From Prostheceraeus crozeri (taxonomy: Eukaryota; Platyhelminthes; Polycladida; Euryleptidae), in the NCBI GenBank assembly GCA_907163375.1, contig CAJQUW010007073.1, positions 496,001 through 560,000 on the forward strand: 64,000 nucleotides of DNA, read 5' to 3'. Every line of letters starts with the position of its first letter. Position 1 is the stretch's first letter. Of the stretch, positions 46,311 through 57,751 are shown piece after piece. Below the pieces are notes generated by a model that did no database searches, was not told the origin of the DNA, and saw nothing but the letters and a program-made list of their open reading frames with translations. A program made the position numbers and the translations under genes.

Positions 46311-49300
46311 TGCACGAAAAGAACATTTTAGGTTCTTTATTAACTCGGGGTAATTGCATAGGTAGATGCAAAATTTCTTTTCAGTTCTATATCAAGCAGG
46401 TTGAGAAGAATCATCATTGCCTTTAATTCGAAAGTTTCATTTTAATTCATCATAATTGATGTTAAATTACCTTGTAAATAATACATAAAAATGGAATTTA
46501 GGAGGAATCAAACCTGTTCCTTTCAAGACAACTTCCTAAGTCGATGGCCATTGCACTATCAACACAGTCAGCGTCAGGGCGCTGATTTTACGTTATTCTA
46601 TTTGTTGATGACAATCGACTATCTTATAGGCAAGGATTTCAGTTTGAAGAAGGCGATAAAAAATGCTAGCATCACCGAAATCAACAGATACACAAAATGT
46701 AACAATATGCGGAAGGGATTACTGATTTGATATTGTAGTGAATGCTATTCGGAATTCACATGTATAGTCAGTATCCCCGAGCTTCTGCATGTACAAGAAT
46801 CATAGCACGCATTCACTGCAATATTAATTAATCATGCCTAGCTTTTTCGAGCATCAATTATCTTTACTGCCTCAGGCGCCTTGCGGCCCCGGCTGCGCCA
46901 TTCATGCCTTCAAAATCTAGGCATGATTGATATATTACATCAAAATTTTGATTGGTTCTCCATTGTTATGGATAATTTGAATTCAATGATCAACAGTCCA
47001 CTGTTACCGCTCTGTCACACGGGAAATTGATACACATTTGAAAATTCAAAGCGTCACGCATGTCGCATCAGAAACGTTTTGAAAGCACTTAAATTGCAAA
47101 AATGCAAATTCATGAAAAATTCCAATCGATAAAGCTCCCGGTCATTATTCTGTCTCTTCCCTCCACTCACCTAATAATATGGATAAGAATTTGATATAAA
47201 ACATCAACATGCACGTACCTACTAGGCTTTAGGCAGTTTTCATTCTTTCAACGGAATGGACAGTTTGAAATTTTCACGAAATTTAATCGTCCCACCAAGA
47301 AAATTTGTCTAGACATCAGAACTTGATCTCAAATTTAGATATCAGTGTGTTAGAGTTAATCTAGGCGAATAGGTTATTGACACATTCTAGAGACTTCGAA
47401 AGCTGATTTCAAATCTAATTTTGTAGCCATGTGCAGCTCATATTAAATAAGTTATTAGTTATGACGAAGAAAAAATTGTCAACATTGTTCAGCATCTCGA
47501 CATTCGAGGATAATGTGATGCACTAAGAAATTGGCGAAAAATAGGGATGCTTATAAAAACGTCGCTCCTGAAAATTCGAACCATCAATTTTCTCTACCTC
47601 GTTTTTAACTAACATATAAATACTTTGCCATCAAGAAATTAATTTCGCTAAAATATCAGTGGATATGCATACGGACTTCAATCGTCCACTCTCGTCGGAC
47701 ACTAGCTATGTGCAATCACATTCTGAGAACATAATATCACCGAGAAAAAAATGATGCGATAATGGTTTGCGACATTGATTTTAATTTCGATTATCTCAGG
47801 CAATTTATACTCATAGGCTAGACATATTTTCACTTATCACATTATGACGTTGCTTTAACTTTATGTTGTCAGTATACAAAATCCAGAATATCGACAATTT
47901 GATGGTCTGCTATACTTAGAAATCCTTAAACGTGGAGTCACTTATTGAATCATGCGCATCAAACATGAAACAAAGCCAAAACTGAAAGAAAAAATAAACA
48001 AATAGATTAATTTCATCATAAAGCCGCTGTAATCGATGTTTCATGAATCACGATTTCGTAGATATAATATAACAATGGCCATTTAGAAAGGTGGATTTTA
48101 CTAACATTCGTTAGTGGCATGGTCAGTCTTCTTGACTTTTGATTTGTTGTTTCGATTGAAATAAAACTGATCCTCTTTATGTTTACCCTTTTCTCGATAA
48201 AGGTTTTGTTGCCGTACTATGTCTTCTAACTCATAACAGTACATCACTGTATCCGTCTACAACATGGCCATATATGTATAAAGCTTCAGGGAAAATAATC
48301 TATCAACTAATTTTGATGTTATCGAAGATGATCAAGCAAGAATTGATTCATATATCTGAAATTGTTTATGCACATCACATTCAAGTAATTGTCTCGCAAT
48401 GCAGGCCACAAAGTCTAAAATGAATTTCCTACATCATCTAAGGGCATCTTTAGAAGTAAATCTACATCTATCTTTCAATCTATTTTCATAGTAAATTTGA
48501 ATGATACTGTTAAGTTGCCTAGGCTAATCTGCACTAAATCCAGTCTATTAAGCATGGCGTATTGCTGTGTGATAATTCTATTATGTCAGTACATTTGTAT
48601 CTGAGTTGATGGACTCCACTCCGGTGTTCCAGGAGTTCGGATACAACCACTGGCTCTATAGCAGCTATGCAGCGTCTAAGCATCTCGAATCCGACGCTTT
48701 ATTCGTAAAATAACGGTAATGAACAAGCTTTCAAATATCTACGTTTGTAGATCATCTGTATGAAATTGTGATTTTCTGGAAATTTTGTATTACATGAGAT
48801 CCTGGAAGAACATGAATTTGAAATGCTCGTATTTCCTCACTTGGTGCTATCACATCCTTTACACAGTCAAGATAATTTACCCTTCATGTATAAGCTTTTA
48901 CAAACTCGAAAATTAAGCCAGGAAGTTGAATCATTTTCAGATTTCTATATGATGACAATGAATTCATAGCGCTGTTCATTGAATTTCCTACCTTGATTTC
49001 ATTTAAGTTCTACTATGCTTTACGATTCCTATCAGAAATTTTTCATGCTTTTTGATATTTTGATTAGATCATACTACTTAGAATGCAAATTATTTTTGTG
49101 CAGCTGCAACCAATGAATAGACATAATAAGCGCATACGCTGACAATGACAAACAACGATTCAAGGAAAACAATATCAATTATCAGAAACAATTATTCGAA
49201 TACTTTTAAGAAAAGGGATTTACCATTAAGACTTAGGGTTTGATTGAATCTAGGAGTTTTATCATCTATTAACAACGCCGCTACTGTACGAGTTTCAAAT

Positions 49301-49728
49301 TCACTACGTCCTGCGTATGTAACAGAAAAAATAATTATTAATGTCTACTACAGTTTGGACATATGTTCAGATGGCTACTTACGGCTGAGTTGCCTCTTAC
49401 ATGTCATTTTATTCTTTGATGTAATCTGTGTTTCGTTTGTCCCAAGTATTGGGTATCAGGATCAACCAGTATTCAAAATAATACACAACGCATGATCGCA
49501 TCTGCCTATTTCTTTCATCTTTCAGACTACAGTACTGTCCTGTTCTACAAGTGTTGAATATCATTTTAACATCATGGTCCAATTTCCTAAATATTTTAAC
49601 CAGTTTGGGTCGAAATTTTATGGATGTTTTAGCCACAAAGGGAAGTATCAAAATCTTGGCATCTTCCCATTCATCTTTCTTCGTTGCATTTTTATCCGTA
49701 AGTAGTAAGAAAGTGACAAACACCCGAC
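46311..49728. other. AT-rich DNA without recognisable gene
   Basis: About 3.4 kb with only short frames and no family motif, terminal repeat or tandem array. Composition changes abruptly at its right end, where C-rich tracts begin. Confidence 0.55.
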
Positions 49729-51100
49729 CGGCGCGCCCCCCTCCCCTCCCCCTCCCCTCCCCCTCCTCCCCCTCTGGAACGACAGAGGTTGTGGTCTGTC
49801 GTGGTGTGCCGGCCAGGTTGGTTCACGTTCACAACATGTTCGCTGACTCCCCCCTCCCCCTCCCCCCCTCTGGAACGACAGAGTGTGAGACTCGGATGTG
49901 TTGGTCTCGTATGGGTTGACGTGGCCGACCGCCTAGGTTGACGTGGGCGACCGTCTAGGTTGACGTGGGCGACCGTCTAGGTTGGCGTGGTGGAATGGTG
50001 AAACGGACTTTAGATTCGTGATCAGCGTAAAATTCCGCATCGGTATGGTGAATTTGAAGTCAATCGGCGAGAAAAAATGTTTCTTCAAAAATTTGGCAGA
50101 GTTAAAATTTGGGACGTTTTGGTCTGTAGCGCCAAAACGAAGCATCGGATGAGAAAACGGAGGCCAGATTCGGATTCAGCGTGAAATTCTGCATCGGTAT
50201 GGTGAATTTGAACGCCATCGGAGAGAAAAATTTTCGCTGACTCCCCCCCCCTCTGGACAGCTTGCTTCGATTTTGGCTTCCAGTGGACGGATTTTGTCGT
50301 GCCATAGCTCGTTTGAAAGCTAAGAGTGAGACAAATTCACTGAAAGAATCGGCTTGTTCCTATCTGTCTTCGTTTAGATGTGAGACGCCATTTAAGACGC
50401 CATTTAAGATTTTGGGACATTGGCGAAAAACGACAGAGTTAGAATTTGGGACGTTTTGGGCTCTAGCTTCAAAACGAAGCATCGGATGGGAAAACGGATT
50501 TCAGATTTGGAATCAGCGTAAAATTCTCTATCTGTATGGTGAGTTTCAAGTCAATCGGCGAGAAAAAGTTTCGCTGACGTCCCCCCCCTCTGGACAGCTC
50601 GCTTCGATTTTGGCTTCCAGTGGACGGATTTTGTCGTGCCATAGCTCGTTTGAAAGCTAAGAGTGAGACAAATTCACTGAAAGAATCTGCTTGTTCCTAT
50701 CTGTCTTCGTTTAGATGTGAGACGCCATTTAAGATTTTGGGACATTGGCGAAAAACGACAGAGTTAGAATTTGGGACGTTTTGGGCTCTAGCTTCAAAAC
50801 GAAGCATCGGATGGGAAAACAGATTTCAGATTTGGAATCAGCGTGAAATTCTTTATCTGTATGGTGAGTTTCATGTCAATCGGAGAGTTTCAAGTCAATC
50901 GGAGAGAAAAATTTTCAACATTTTTCGGAAAAACGACAGAGTTAGAATTTTTGCGATGGCTGCCTACTGTAGAGCCAAAACGAAGCATCGGATGGGAAAA
51001 CGGAGGCCAGATTCGGATTCAGCGTCAAATTCTACATGGAAATGGTGTATTTCCAGCTCAATCGGAGCACTAGAACCGGAGATAGACGGGTTTTTAGTGT
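49729..51100. repeat. GC-rich tandem repeat region
   Basis: It opens with C-rich tracts and a repeated CCCTCTGGAACGACAGAG. From about 50075 a larger unit follows, with the landmark AAAACGAAGCATCGGATG at 50134, 50471, 50796 and 50977, so spacings are about 337, 325 and 181 bp. Another landmark, GCTGAC followed by C-runs and CTCTGGA, recurs near 49843, 50236 and 50573. Two nearly identical frames (DGFCRAIARLKAKSETNSLK in both) arise from the repeat and are not evidence of a gene. The array lies directly upstream of a promoter-like site. Confidence 0.85.
49914..49998. repeat. 22-bp minisatellite, about 3.5 copies
   Basis: The unit GGTTGACGTGGGCGACCGTC followed by TA is repeated with one or two changes; the last copy is partial. 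It is not a CRISPR array, since there are no unique spacers. Confidence 0.85.
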
Positions 51101-51141
51101 TTGGATGATGGGTATTACGTCATCAGCTGATCGCCACACAC

Positions 51142-51180
51142 TATATAAGCTGGGAACCGACGGAGACTTGTCATTCAGAC
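51142..51180 (+). promoter_or_regulatory. TATA box and initiator-like site
   Basis: TATATAAG at 51142-51149 is followed about 31 bp later by TCATTCAG (51171-51178), the usual TATA-to-start spacing and an initiator-like sequence. A splice-donor-like GTAGGT at 51198 and an acceptor TTTTTCGCTTCAG ending at 52112 suggest an untranslated first exon leading to the ATG at 52115. Confidence 0.6.
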
Positions 51181-51197
51181 GAGAGCGATTGTCAGAG

Positions 51198-52112
51198 GTA
51201 GGTCGTCTCTCTGAGCTCCGATGATAGCTTCGGACATTCCAAATCCCGAGTTTCTGTGAGAAACCGACTTAGAAAATTTCATTGCTGATATCAGCTAAGG
51301 CGTCAGACTTAGAGGTTCGCCAGGAGATGGCCTTCGTCTCCAGGCCATAAAAGACTCCAAAACTTTAAAAAATTTAAATTCACTAGTTTTGGAGGTTTTC
51401 TGGGGTTTTCGACCCTGCTGAAGTCAATGAAAGCATTTTTAATGATGTCTGAGCCAGTCTTCTCATGGTATAAGCGGCTTTTCACTGAAAGCGAGCAAGA
51501 CACGGAGAGTTTTGCTGTAATATTCCACTGACAGGGTGTTCCTTCAGGACGGCGGACGATGCCGTAGTGATAAGTGTGGCAAGGGAATGTGTCATATTTG
51601 AGACCGTAACCGCTGGGACAACTCATGTCTCATGTTGGGCATTTGACACAGCTCTCAACGTAGGACTTTCAACGCCAATCGGTTAAGTCTTAGCTATCTT
51701 GTCATGGGTGGCCTCTAAACATCTCCATTGCAAAACGCTGGTGAATCAAGCTCTCTACGGCTTGCTATCAAGCTGATCAAAGCAATGACTTGGAATGTTT
51801 CCTCAAGGTTTTCAAGTATGCTGAGTTCAAATCTGCTATCAGATTTCAAATTTAACTAAGTCTAAGGCAGCTTTGAGGGGTTAGATCCCAGCTACTGTTC
51901 ACTACCTTTGACTCGACGTTGCTGTTACCACTTCGGGGCAGTGACAATGATGTCTTCAGCTGTAAATAGCGGGTATCGGGGAAGATCTCTCACTTCCCTA
52001 GTGATCAGTACAAGGCCTTCGGGCTGTTGACGGGATCGAGTGCCACTCACTACACTTAAATCTATCATTCCTCACTAAGTGTAAAATCATTGTTTTCCGT
52101 TTTTCGCTTCAG
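51198..52112 (+). other. Predicted 5' UTR intron
   Basis: It begins GTAGGT and ends with a pyrimidine-rich acceptor three bases before the ATG of the next gene. It contains no significant frame. Its part at about 51480-51740 resembles 53420-53670 downstream (GCCGTAG, GCAAGGGA, TCTCAACGTAG, then AAAC and CTCCATTGCA in order). Confidence 0.5.
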
Positions 52113-52114
52113 AA

Positions 52115-53170
52115 ATGCCGAAATACAATAATATGAAGACCAGTTTCAAACTGTGTCAATGCCGGAAGGTATTCCGAGCTGACGCCTTCAAGAAGCACGC
52201 TTGCACTAACAAGAAACAGATAGGGGTCGCTCGCTACTATTGCGGAGCCCACAAAGTCAATCGCTTAAGTGAGCGGCTGGAGGATTGGCACTCACAACAC
52301 AGCGAGTGTCAAACAGGCGAAGTAGGCGAAGAAGAACGGAGTTCACTCTTCGCCACTGAGCTCCGCTCTTTGGAGCTACAATCTGCCAACGAGCAAGAAC
52401 GGAGTTCACTCTTCACCACTGAGGCCACTGAGCTACAATCCGCCATTGAAGCGATTGCCGCTGTATCCTCACTTAGTAGCGAGAGCTCGCTGACCAGCAG
52501 CGATAGTGAGGAGGAGGGAGAGCTACAGTCGCAACTTATCGAGGACGTCGACCTCGATCGCGAGACCCCTACAGCCGTAACTGCGAGTGGAATTGCAACA
52601 CAATGTCGCAATTTTGTCAAGCGCCCGCCGGTGATCGCCGAACGGGATAGACTAAAGAAAGAGGTGGAGAAGTTGAAGGAGGAGGCCTTCTCATACAAGG
52701 CAAAGTATGAGGACCTAAAGAACGTGGCCGGAGAGATGAAGAAGGTGAAGGAGAGATTAAGCGAGCGGGATGGCGAGTTGGAGCAGGAGAGGCTCAAGAC
52801 TCTCGAGGGGAAAGCCAGAGAAGAGACTTTACTAGCAGACAGGGAAAGTAGGGAGAAGGAGATACGAAGGTTGAAGGAGGAAGTGGAGAGACTCCGTGTG
52901 CAGATGGCTAAGGTGGTCGAGACGAACCACGAGCTGCACCGTTCGGCGCAGCTGGTGGATCGCGATCGAAGGTTGCGTTCCAGTCGTCTGCACATCCCTA
53001 TTAGAAAGGGGAGAGTAGCAGAAACTCCTCTCTTGCACGAGCGTGGAAGAGGGGAGAAATGCTACTCTCGGGTGAAGAAAGGGGTGGAGTGTCTACACTT
53101 CACCTTCGATCATCGTGATCCGATCTCGAATTTCCTTTATGAGGAAGCGTCCGAGAAGATCTGTAAGTAA
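52115..53170 (+). CDS. Zinc-finger/coiled-coil protein of the polB element
   Basis: 351 codons from ATG 52115. Residues about 14-65 have two Cys/His clusters (C14, C16, H28, C30 and C43, H46, H62, C65), a likely zinc-binding head. Residues about 74-105 hold a near-duplicated ERSSLF block, followed by an acidic serine-rich linker. About 175-285 is a long heptad-rich coiled coil (RLKKEVEKLKEEAF, REKEIRRLKEEVERLRVQM). The end of the frame overlaps a GTAAGT donor at 53163, and an acceptor-like site lies at 53222, so the last residues are probably supplied by a short exon ending near 53284. No family recognised. A scaffold or DNA-binding role is a guess. GC content is higher than in its surroundings. 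Confidence 0.65.
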   Translation: MPKYNNMKTSFKLCQCRKVFRADAFKKHACTNKKQIGVARYYCGAHKVNRLSERLEDWHSQHSECQTGEVGEEERSSLFATELRSLELQSANEQERSSLFTTEATELQSAIEAIAAVSSLSSESSLTSSDSEEEGELQSQLIEDVDLDRETPTAVTASGIATQCRNFVKRPPVIAERDRLKKEVEKLKEEAFSYKAKYEDLKNVAGEMKKVKERLSERDGELEQERLKTLEGKAREETLLADRESREKEIRRLKEEVERLRVQMAKVVETNHELHRSAQLVDRDRRLRSSRLHIPIRKGRVAETPLLHERGRGEKCYSRVKKGVECLHFTFDHRDPISNFLYEEASEKICK

Positions 53171-53284
53171 AAATGACTAAATTAAAATGTAAGATGATAA
53201 CTCACTACTTCTTTCTTTAAAGACATCCAAGAGAAGCGACCACCCGCCCCGTTGCCGGAGCCGCAGTCGAAACAGCAAGCCTGA

Positions 53285-54034
53285 GTCCCTCCAAACACCC
53301 CGAGAACGAACCATCGGCTCTCTTAAGGGCCACCATGGGGCAAGACATGATAGAACCTCCTCGCGGTTTGCCCTGGGCAGTCTTCGGACTGGCGAATACT
53401 ATCATCAAGTTGAATCTGCTATCAGTCAACTTGAACGTTGCAAATGAAGTTCTGTGTAATACTTCCTTTCGACGGGCGTTCCTGTAAAGGGCGGCGGTGA
53501 AACCCGTAGCTATGTATACCGCAAGGGACATTCGGCAATGGTCAATCTTGTTAAACCTCTCTGCGTCATGTTTGCAAGTGATTGCCTCTGTCTCAACGTA
53601 GTATGCATTCGCGCCAGGGCGACATTTAGCCAACTGTCGAAGGTTGCCTTATAAACTTTCCATTGCATACGTTATGAGAACCATGAGTTCTACCTGTCTC
53701 TATCAATGAGACGAATTGATGAATGGAATGAAATGGGAGGACACTCACGCGCCACACGCAAAATAACACACTTCTCTCTTCCGTAGTCTAACAAGCTCTT
53801 TACACATGGATCGCAGTCGATTGCTATCCCTGTATCAGAAGTGTAAGCTATCTTAATTTTATTTGACACTATTTCATCTACCATTATCATCCATATGAAA
53901 TGTTATAAGAATTGCAAGTTAAAATAAGTGTGCTACTATTTCCAAATGAAAAAGTATACATGGTTAAATCATCCACTGAAGCCCCATTCAAGTAAGTCAG
54001 TATGAAAGCAAAGATAATATGAAATAAAAATTTA
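53285..54034. other. Degenerate repeat and spacer
   Basis: The first 390 bp contain the second copy of the degenerate direct repeat seen at 51480-51740. The frames on both strands here (for example 53633-53217, minus) show no family. The rest is AT-rich spacer before a convergent gene. Confidence 0.4.
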
Positions 54035-54481
54035 TTATGGCATGTATTTCAAAAGGTCTTCATCATCAATATCGTCCCAGAGTCTGACTTCACATAGATA
54101 ACAAAAACAGTTCAGTTGCTTTAATCGTTCTTCCACTGCGAGCCTCACTTTGTCAATATACTCCCACTCTGCCATAGTTCGTGGCTGGGAGTTAGGGGTG
54201 TACCACTCCCATAATTGGTGGAGGAATTTCGTGCTGGTGATCTCCATCACATCGTCAGTATCGTACTGGAGATACTTCCACCTCACGCCTGTTAAGTCGG
54301 GACACTCCTTCTCACATACACTCTCTTCGTTGTCCGCTGGTAATGACAACTTTCTGATATTGTCCAGTCGGTACACCTTCTCTACCTTCCCTTTCGTTGG
54401 AGCGTTTGGTGCAACGAGCGCCTTGGATGTTGAGCATGGAGAAGAGAATTTTGTGTTTGGTGTGGTCGGAGGGCTTGTCAT
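54035..54481 (-). CDS. Hypothetical acidic protein of the polB element
   Basis: 148 aa from ATG 54481 (MTSPPTTPNTKFSSPCSTS). The N-terminal third is rich in Ser, Thr and Pro. The rest is folded-looking and acidic, with DLTGVRWKYLQYDTDDVMEI, FLHQLWEWYTPNSQPRTMAE and a Cys pair (CFCYLC) before an acidic end. No family recognised. The frame stays open upstream of the ATG, towards the LINE at 54580, so a longer start is possible. It is transcribed toward the coiled-coil gene. Confidence 0.5.
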   Translation of the reverse strand: MTSPPTTPNTKFSSPCSTSKALVAPNAPTKGKVEKVYRLDNIRKLSLPADNEESVCEKECPDLTGVRWKYLQYDTDDVMEITSTKFLHQLWEWYTPNSQPRTMAEWEYIDKVRLAVEERLKQLNCFCYLCEVRLWDDIDDEDLLKYMP

Positions 54482-54579
54482 GTTGACTGTGAATAATGAC
54501 TTTGAAATGTTTTCTAATTCTGAAGTATCAACAAGCAACCAATCAGAATGAACAGCCAATGAATGATGAATATGAAAGT

Positions 54580-56923
54580 ATATTGTGACTGCATCCCGGC
54601 AATCAATACATCTCACAAAGCGCTGAAATCCGAATTCTTGACATTCATTATTGATTCTAATGTGCTGGTGATTGCTCTATATCATCCTTATTGGGGAAGT
54701 TCCCCTCTTCACGATGCGGTTATCGACATTCTAATAGATATTGTAGCACATGGTCGAAATCATCATTCGGTTTCCAGTGTGCTGATATGTGGTGACTTCA
54801 ATGGTTTGGCTGCCCGAGTTCCCCAAATTAATGCGCTCCTCGGTACAAGCAGCTTGTTTGATTTTCATACTCGCTGTGGTGCTCAGTTGGACTTTGTTCT
54901 CACAGATTGCAAGGAAGCTTATAGCGATGCATGTGTGCTCCCACCCTTGGCTCGCTCTGACCACAATGTAGTCCATTGCAAGGCATCGAACAAATACCCA
55001 CGTCCACGTGTTACAAAGATACAATATCGGAAAAAGCTACCAGCCAGCTGTGCCAGATTCAGAGAGGCTTTGACTGCGACATCAAGTTTCCTCGAGAGTG
55101 TTATGTTCGAATGCGACACTGATGAAGCAGCATGTGTATTAACAGACGGATTATCTGAACTATACAATTCTGTGTTTCCCTTAAAGACTCTCCGGCTTCG
55201 TAATGACGACAAGGCATGGGTCAAACCATCATTAAAGCTTCTTATAAACGCACGCGATCGGGCCTATGCAGAAAGAAAACATCTCAAATATCTGAGACTG
55301 CGTGATACAGTAATTGCTCATATTCGTGACTTGAAGAGAAATTTTCTCAATTCTGTGCCTTGCAACAACAGTAACAGCAACTCACGAAAATGGAAAGCAG
55401 TTAATGAACTAATTCATCACAAGAAAAAGCCAACTCAAGTCAATGTCAATGATATGCTTGAAGTATTTTCACAAACATTTGTCCCATCTGACATTGATGG
55501 CATTCTTGAGCAATTGGATACCATGCCATATAATGCACCCTTATCTGTCACTCAGAACGAAGTATTTGACATTTTGATCCATCTGAAAAAAGGCTCACCA
55601 GGACCTGACGAAGTTCCCTTTTGGGTATTGCGGGACTTTGCTGATATACTGGCTCCTTCTATCCAACATGTGATTAATTTAAGTCTTGCTACCGGTGTGA
55701 TGCCAACCTGTTGGAGGAGGGCTAATGTTGTGCCTATCCCCAAAGTCAGCCAACCTAAACTTACTGATTATCGCCCTATTTCTTTACTACCGATTCTTTC
55801 TAAAGTGATCGAGAAGCTTGTTTTGAAAAAGTGGCTTTACCAGAGCGTTTCACCAATTGGACCAACTCAATTCGCCTTTGTACCAAGGACTGGTCAAGGA
55901 ACTGTGACGGCACTCACCTACACGATTCATCGTATTTTATCCCATCTAGACACTCCGGGAGCCGTTAGACTTCTGATGTTGGATTACAGCAAGGCATTTG
56001 ACAGAATACCACATCAGGTTATTCTACAATCCTTGATTGACAAAAATGCTCCAAAAGAACTGTTGCTCTGGATTGCATCATATCTGTCTGTGCGAGAACA
56101 AAGAATTAAATGCAATGGTAACTATTCATTGTGGTTTAGAGCCACAAGTGGAGTCCCTCAGGGAGGCGTGTTAGCTCCATTGTTGTTTGCCTCAGCAATG
56201 GATAGCTTGGAGCCAAAGTTTGGAAACTCCACCCTGGTAAAATTTGCAGATGACATATCAGTGCTGCACTGCATTCGCGAAGTCGAGGACGATAAGCTCA
56301 GTGAGGAGCTGAATCATATACTGACATGGTCTCATGAGCATGGCATGCATTTGAACTATATGAAAACCAAGGTAATGAATTTCAATACTAAGAAGGCCCT
56401 CAACCTTTCAGCTCTCTGTGACCCAGAATCATCAACCATTATCGAGGAAGTTAGCTCTGCCAAACTTCTGGGAATTGTTCTTGACAACAAGCTCAATTGG
56501 CAACAGCATCTCGACCACACACTTTCGAAAGCTAGACGCCGAATTTATCTACTACACCGCCTAAAGCAAATTTCGCCGAATAACCACCAATTGCTCCGAA
56601 CCGTGTACGTGACCATGATAAGATCTATCTTGACATATGCTTATCCCGCGTGGTGCAACATCACTGCCTCGAGATTCAGACATATTGCTAGCCTTGAAAA
56701 GCGATTGTGCAAGTTGTTCGGTTTTAGCTGTTCAGAGGATATTACCAGCTTCTGTTTGCGAACGGCCGAGCAATTAGCATTAAAGGCAGAAGATGAGGAA
56801 CACCCATTACATCTTATTCACGATAGCGAAGAAACTCGACATAGTGAAAGACTTGGTAGTCGGAACAGAAAACTCAGATCAAGAACAATGCGCTTCCAAA
56901 ATTCTTTTATTCGCTTTGCCTGA
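54580..56923 (+). pseudogene. LINE E ORF2, 5'-truncated but open
   Basis: About 780 codons without a stop. The C-terminal part of the endonuclease domain comes first: LYHPYWGSSPLHDA, VLICGDFNG and LARSDHNVVHC. The reverse transcriptase follows: KGSPGPDEVPFWVLRDFAD, VVPIPKVSQPKLTDYRPISL, LMLDYSKAFDRIPH, SGVPQGGVLAPLLF and the catalytic KFADDISVLH; then the thumb KLLGIVLDNKLNW and the end NSFIRFA. The first part of the endonuclease is lost. The frame's apparent start at 54563 lies in flanking DNA. Closest relative in the window is LINE B. The group is CR1/L2/Rex1-like by eye. Confidence 0.88.
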
Positions 56924-57043
56924 CTTCTATCTGATTCTACTTCTGATGTATTTTATAAATGATTTGTGTAACGCTACTTCTGAATAACCACCGGTTGTGA
57001 AGTACGAATAAAGCTACATTATTATTATTATTATTATTATTAT
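54580..57043 (+). mobile_element. 5'-truncated LINE inserted in the polB element (LINE E)
   Basis: About 2.46 kb. The 3' end is an ATT trinucleotide tail (about 57018-57043) preceded by AATAAA. The flanks ATATGAAAGT (54570-54579) and ATATGCAAAGT (57044-57054) look like an 11-bp target duplication with one indel. The open frame inside has no stop, so the insertion is fairly young. Confidence 0.82.
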
Positions 57044-57404
57044 ATATGCAAAGTGACATTCGTGTCATTTCACTCTGTCTTTGAGACGTATAAGTGAAGT
57101 GTTCTCTAGCGAATTCTATATTTGAGGTGTACAAGTGAACTGCTCTCTAGTGAATTCCAAATTTGAGACGTATTATTTGACTGAAGTATCAACCTTAAAC
57201 TTGATTTCATTGAAATGGTAAGTTGAAAATTTCTTCACTCATCTCCCTCAAACGTGTGGCTAATAGCATTTTCCTCAAATTCAGGCATCAACTTCATCAC
57301 CAACGCCCTCCCTTCTCGAGGAAAGTTTAGAGTTGTTGAGTCAAGGTAGGTTGTAACAATACACTGAGACTTGAACAGAGATGAAAGAATGATTTCTCTT
57401 TCAG

Positions 57405-57709
57405 GTGATACCAGTTCCATCTCGTGCGAGTCCATATCAACATTGTCGCGGGAATGCAACGATCGGGAATGTGCTGACTGTGGACACATCTTCACGAGGA
57501 AGCGTGATCTCATCCGACACATCAAGCGAGGTGTTTGTAGACCTAAGCCGGCATCAACCTCCGAAGGTAGGGATGATTCTGTTAACGATGTCTCCTTTTC
57601 TTGCGATTTATGCATTCAGTCTTTCGAGACACGTTTTGAACTATCTTCGCACAGACTTCAACATACACACAGTGACGATAGTTATACTAACAGCACCTCC
57701 TCTATCTGA
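57405..57709 (+). CDS. C2H2 zinc-finger protein of the polB element (3' exon)
   Basis: The exon-like stretch follows a CTCTTTCAG acceptor and ends at a TGA just before the polymerase gene. It carries two zinc fingers: CADCGHIFTRKRDLIRH ending in a Cys ligand, and CDLCIQSFETRFELSSH with a final His. Further donor and acceptor pairs upstream (GT at 57218, AG at 57284, GT at 57346) suggest short 5' exons of which the first would carry the ATG; these introns would be 59-67 nt. The protein would be about 120 aa, probably DNA-binding. It lies 42 bp upstream of the polymerase ATG. Confidence 0.6.
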
Positions 57710-57751
57710 CTCACTGAAGTGTCCATAAATAATTTAGTGAGGAACTACCAG

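Noticed and set aside
49914-51100. CRISPR-like array
   Set aside because: Units are directly adjacent or long tandem repeats with no unique spacers, in an animal genome.
50262-51108. Two overlapping frames of 132 and 162 codons as genes
   Set aside because: Both are the same tandem repeat read twice. The similarity comes from the DNA repeat and there is no independent coding evidence.
52309-52995. 228-codon minus-strand frame opposite the coiled-coil gene
   Set aside because: Ser/Leu-rich mirror of a Glu/Lys/Arg-rich coding strand; a typical antisense shadow.
53332-53487. Short frame MGQDMIEPPRGLPWAVFG with a receptor-like tail CNTSFRRAFL
   Set aside because: Resemblance to a GPCR C-terminus is limited to a few residues. 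The frame is about 50 codons and lies in a degenerate repeat.
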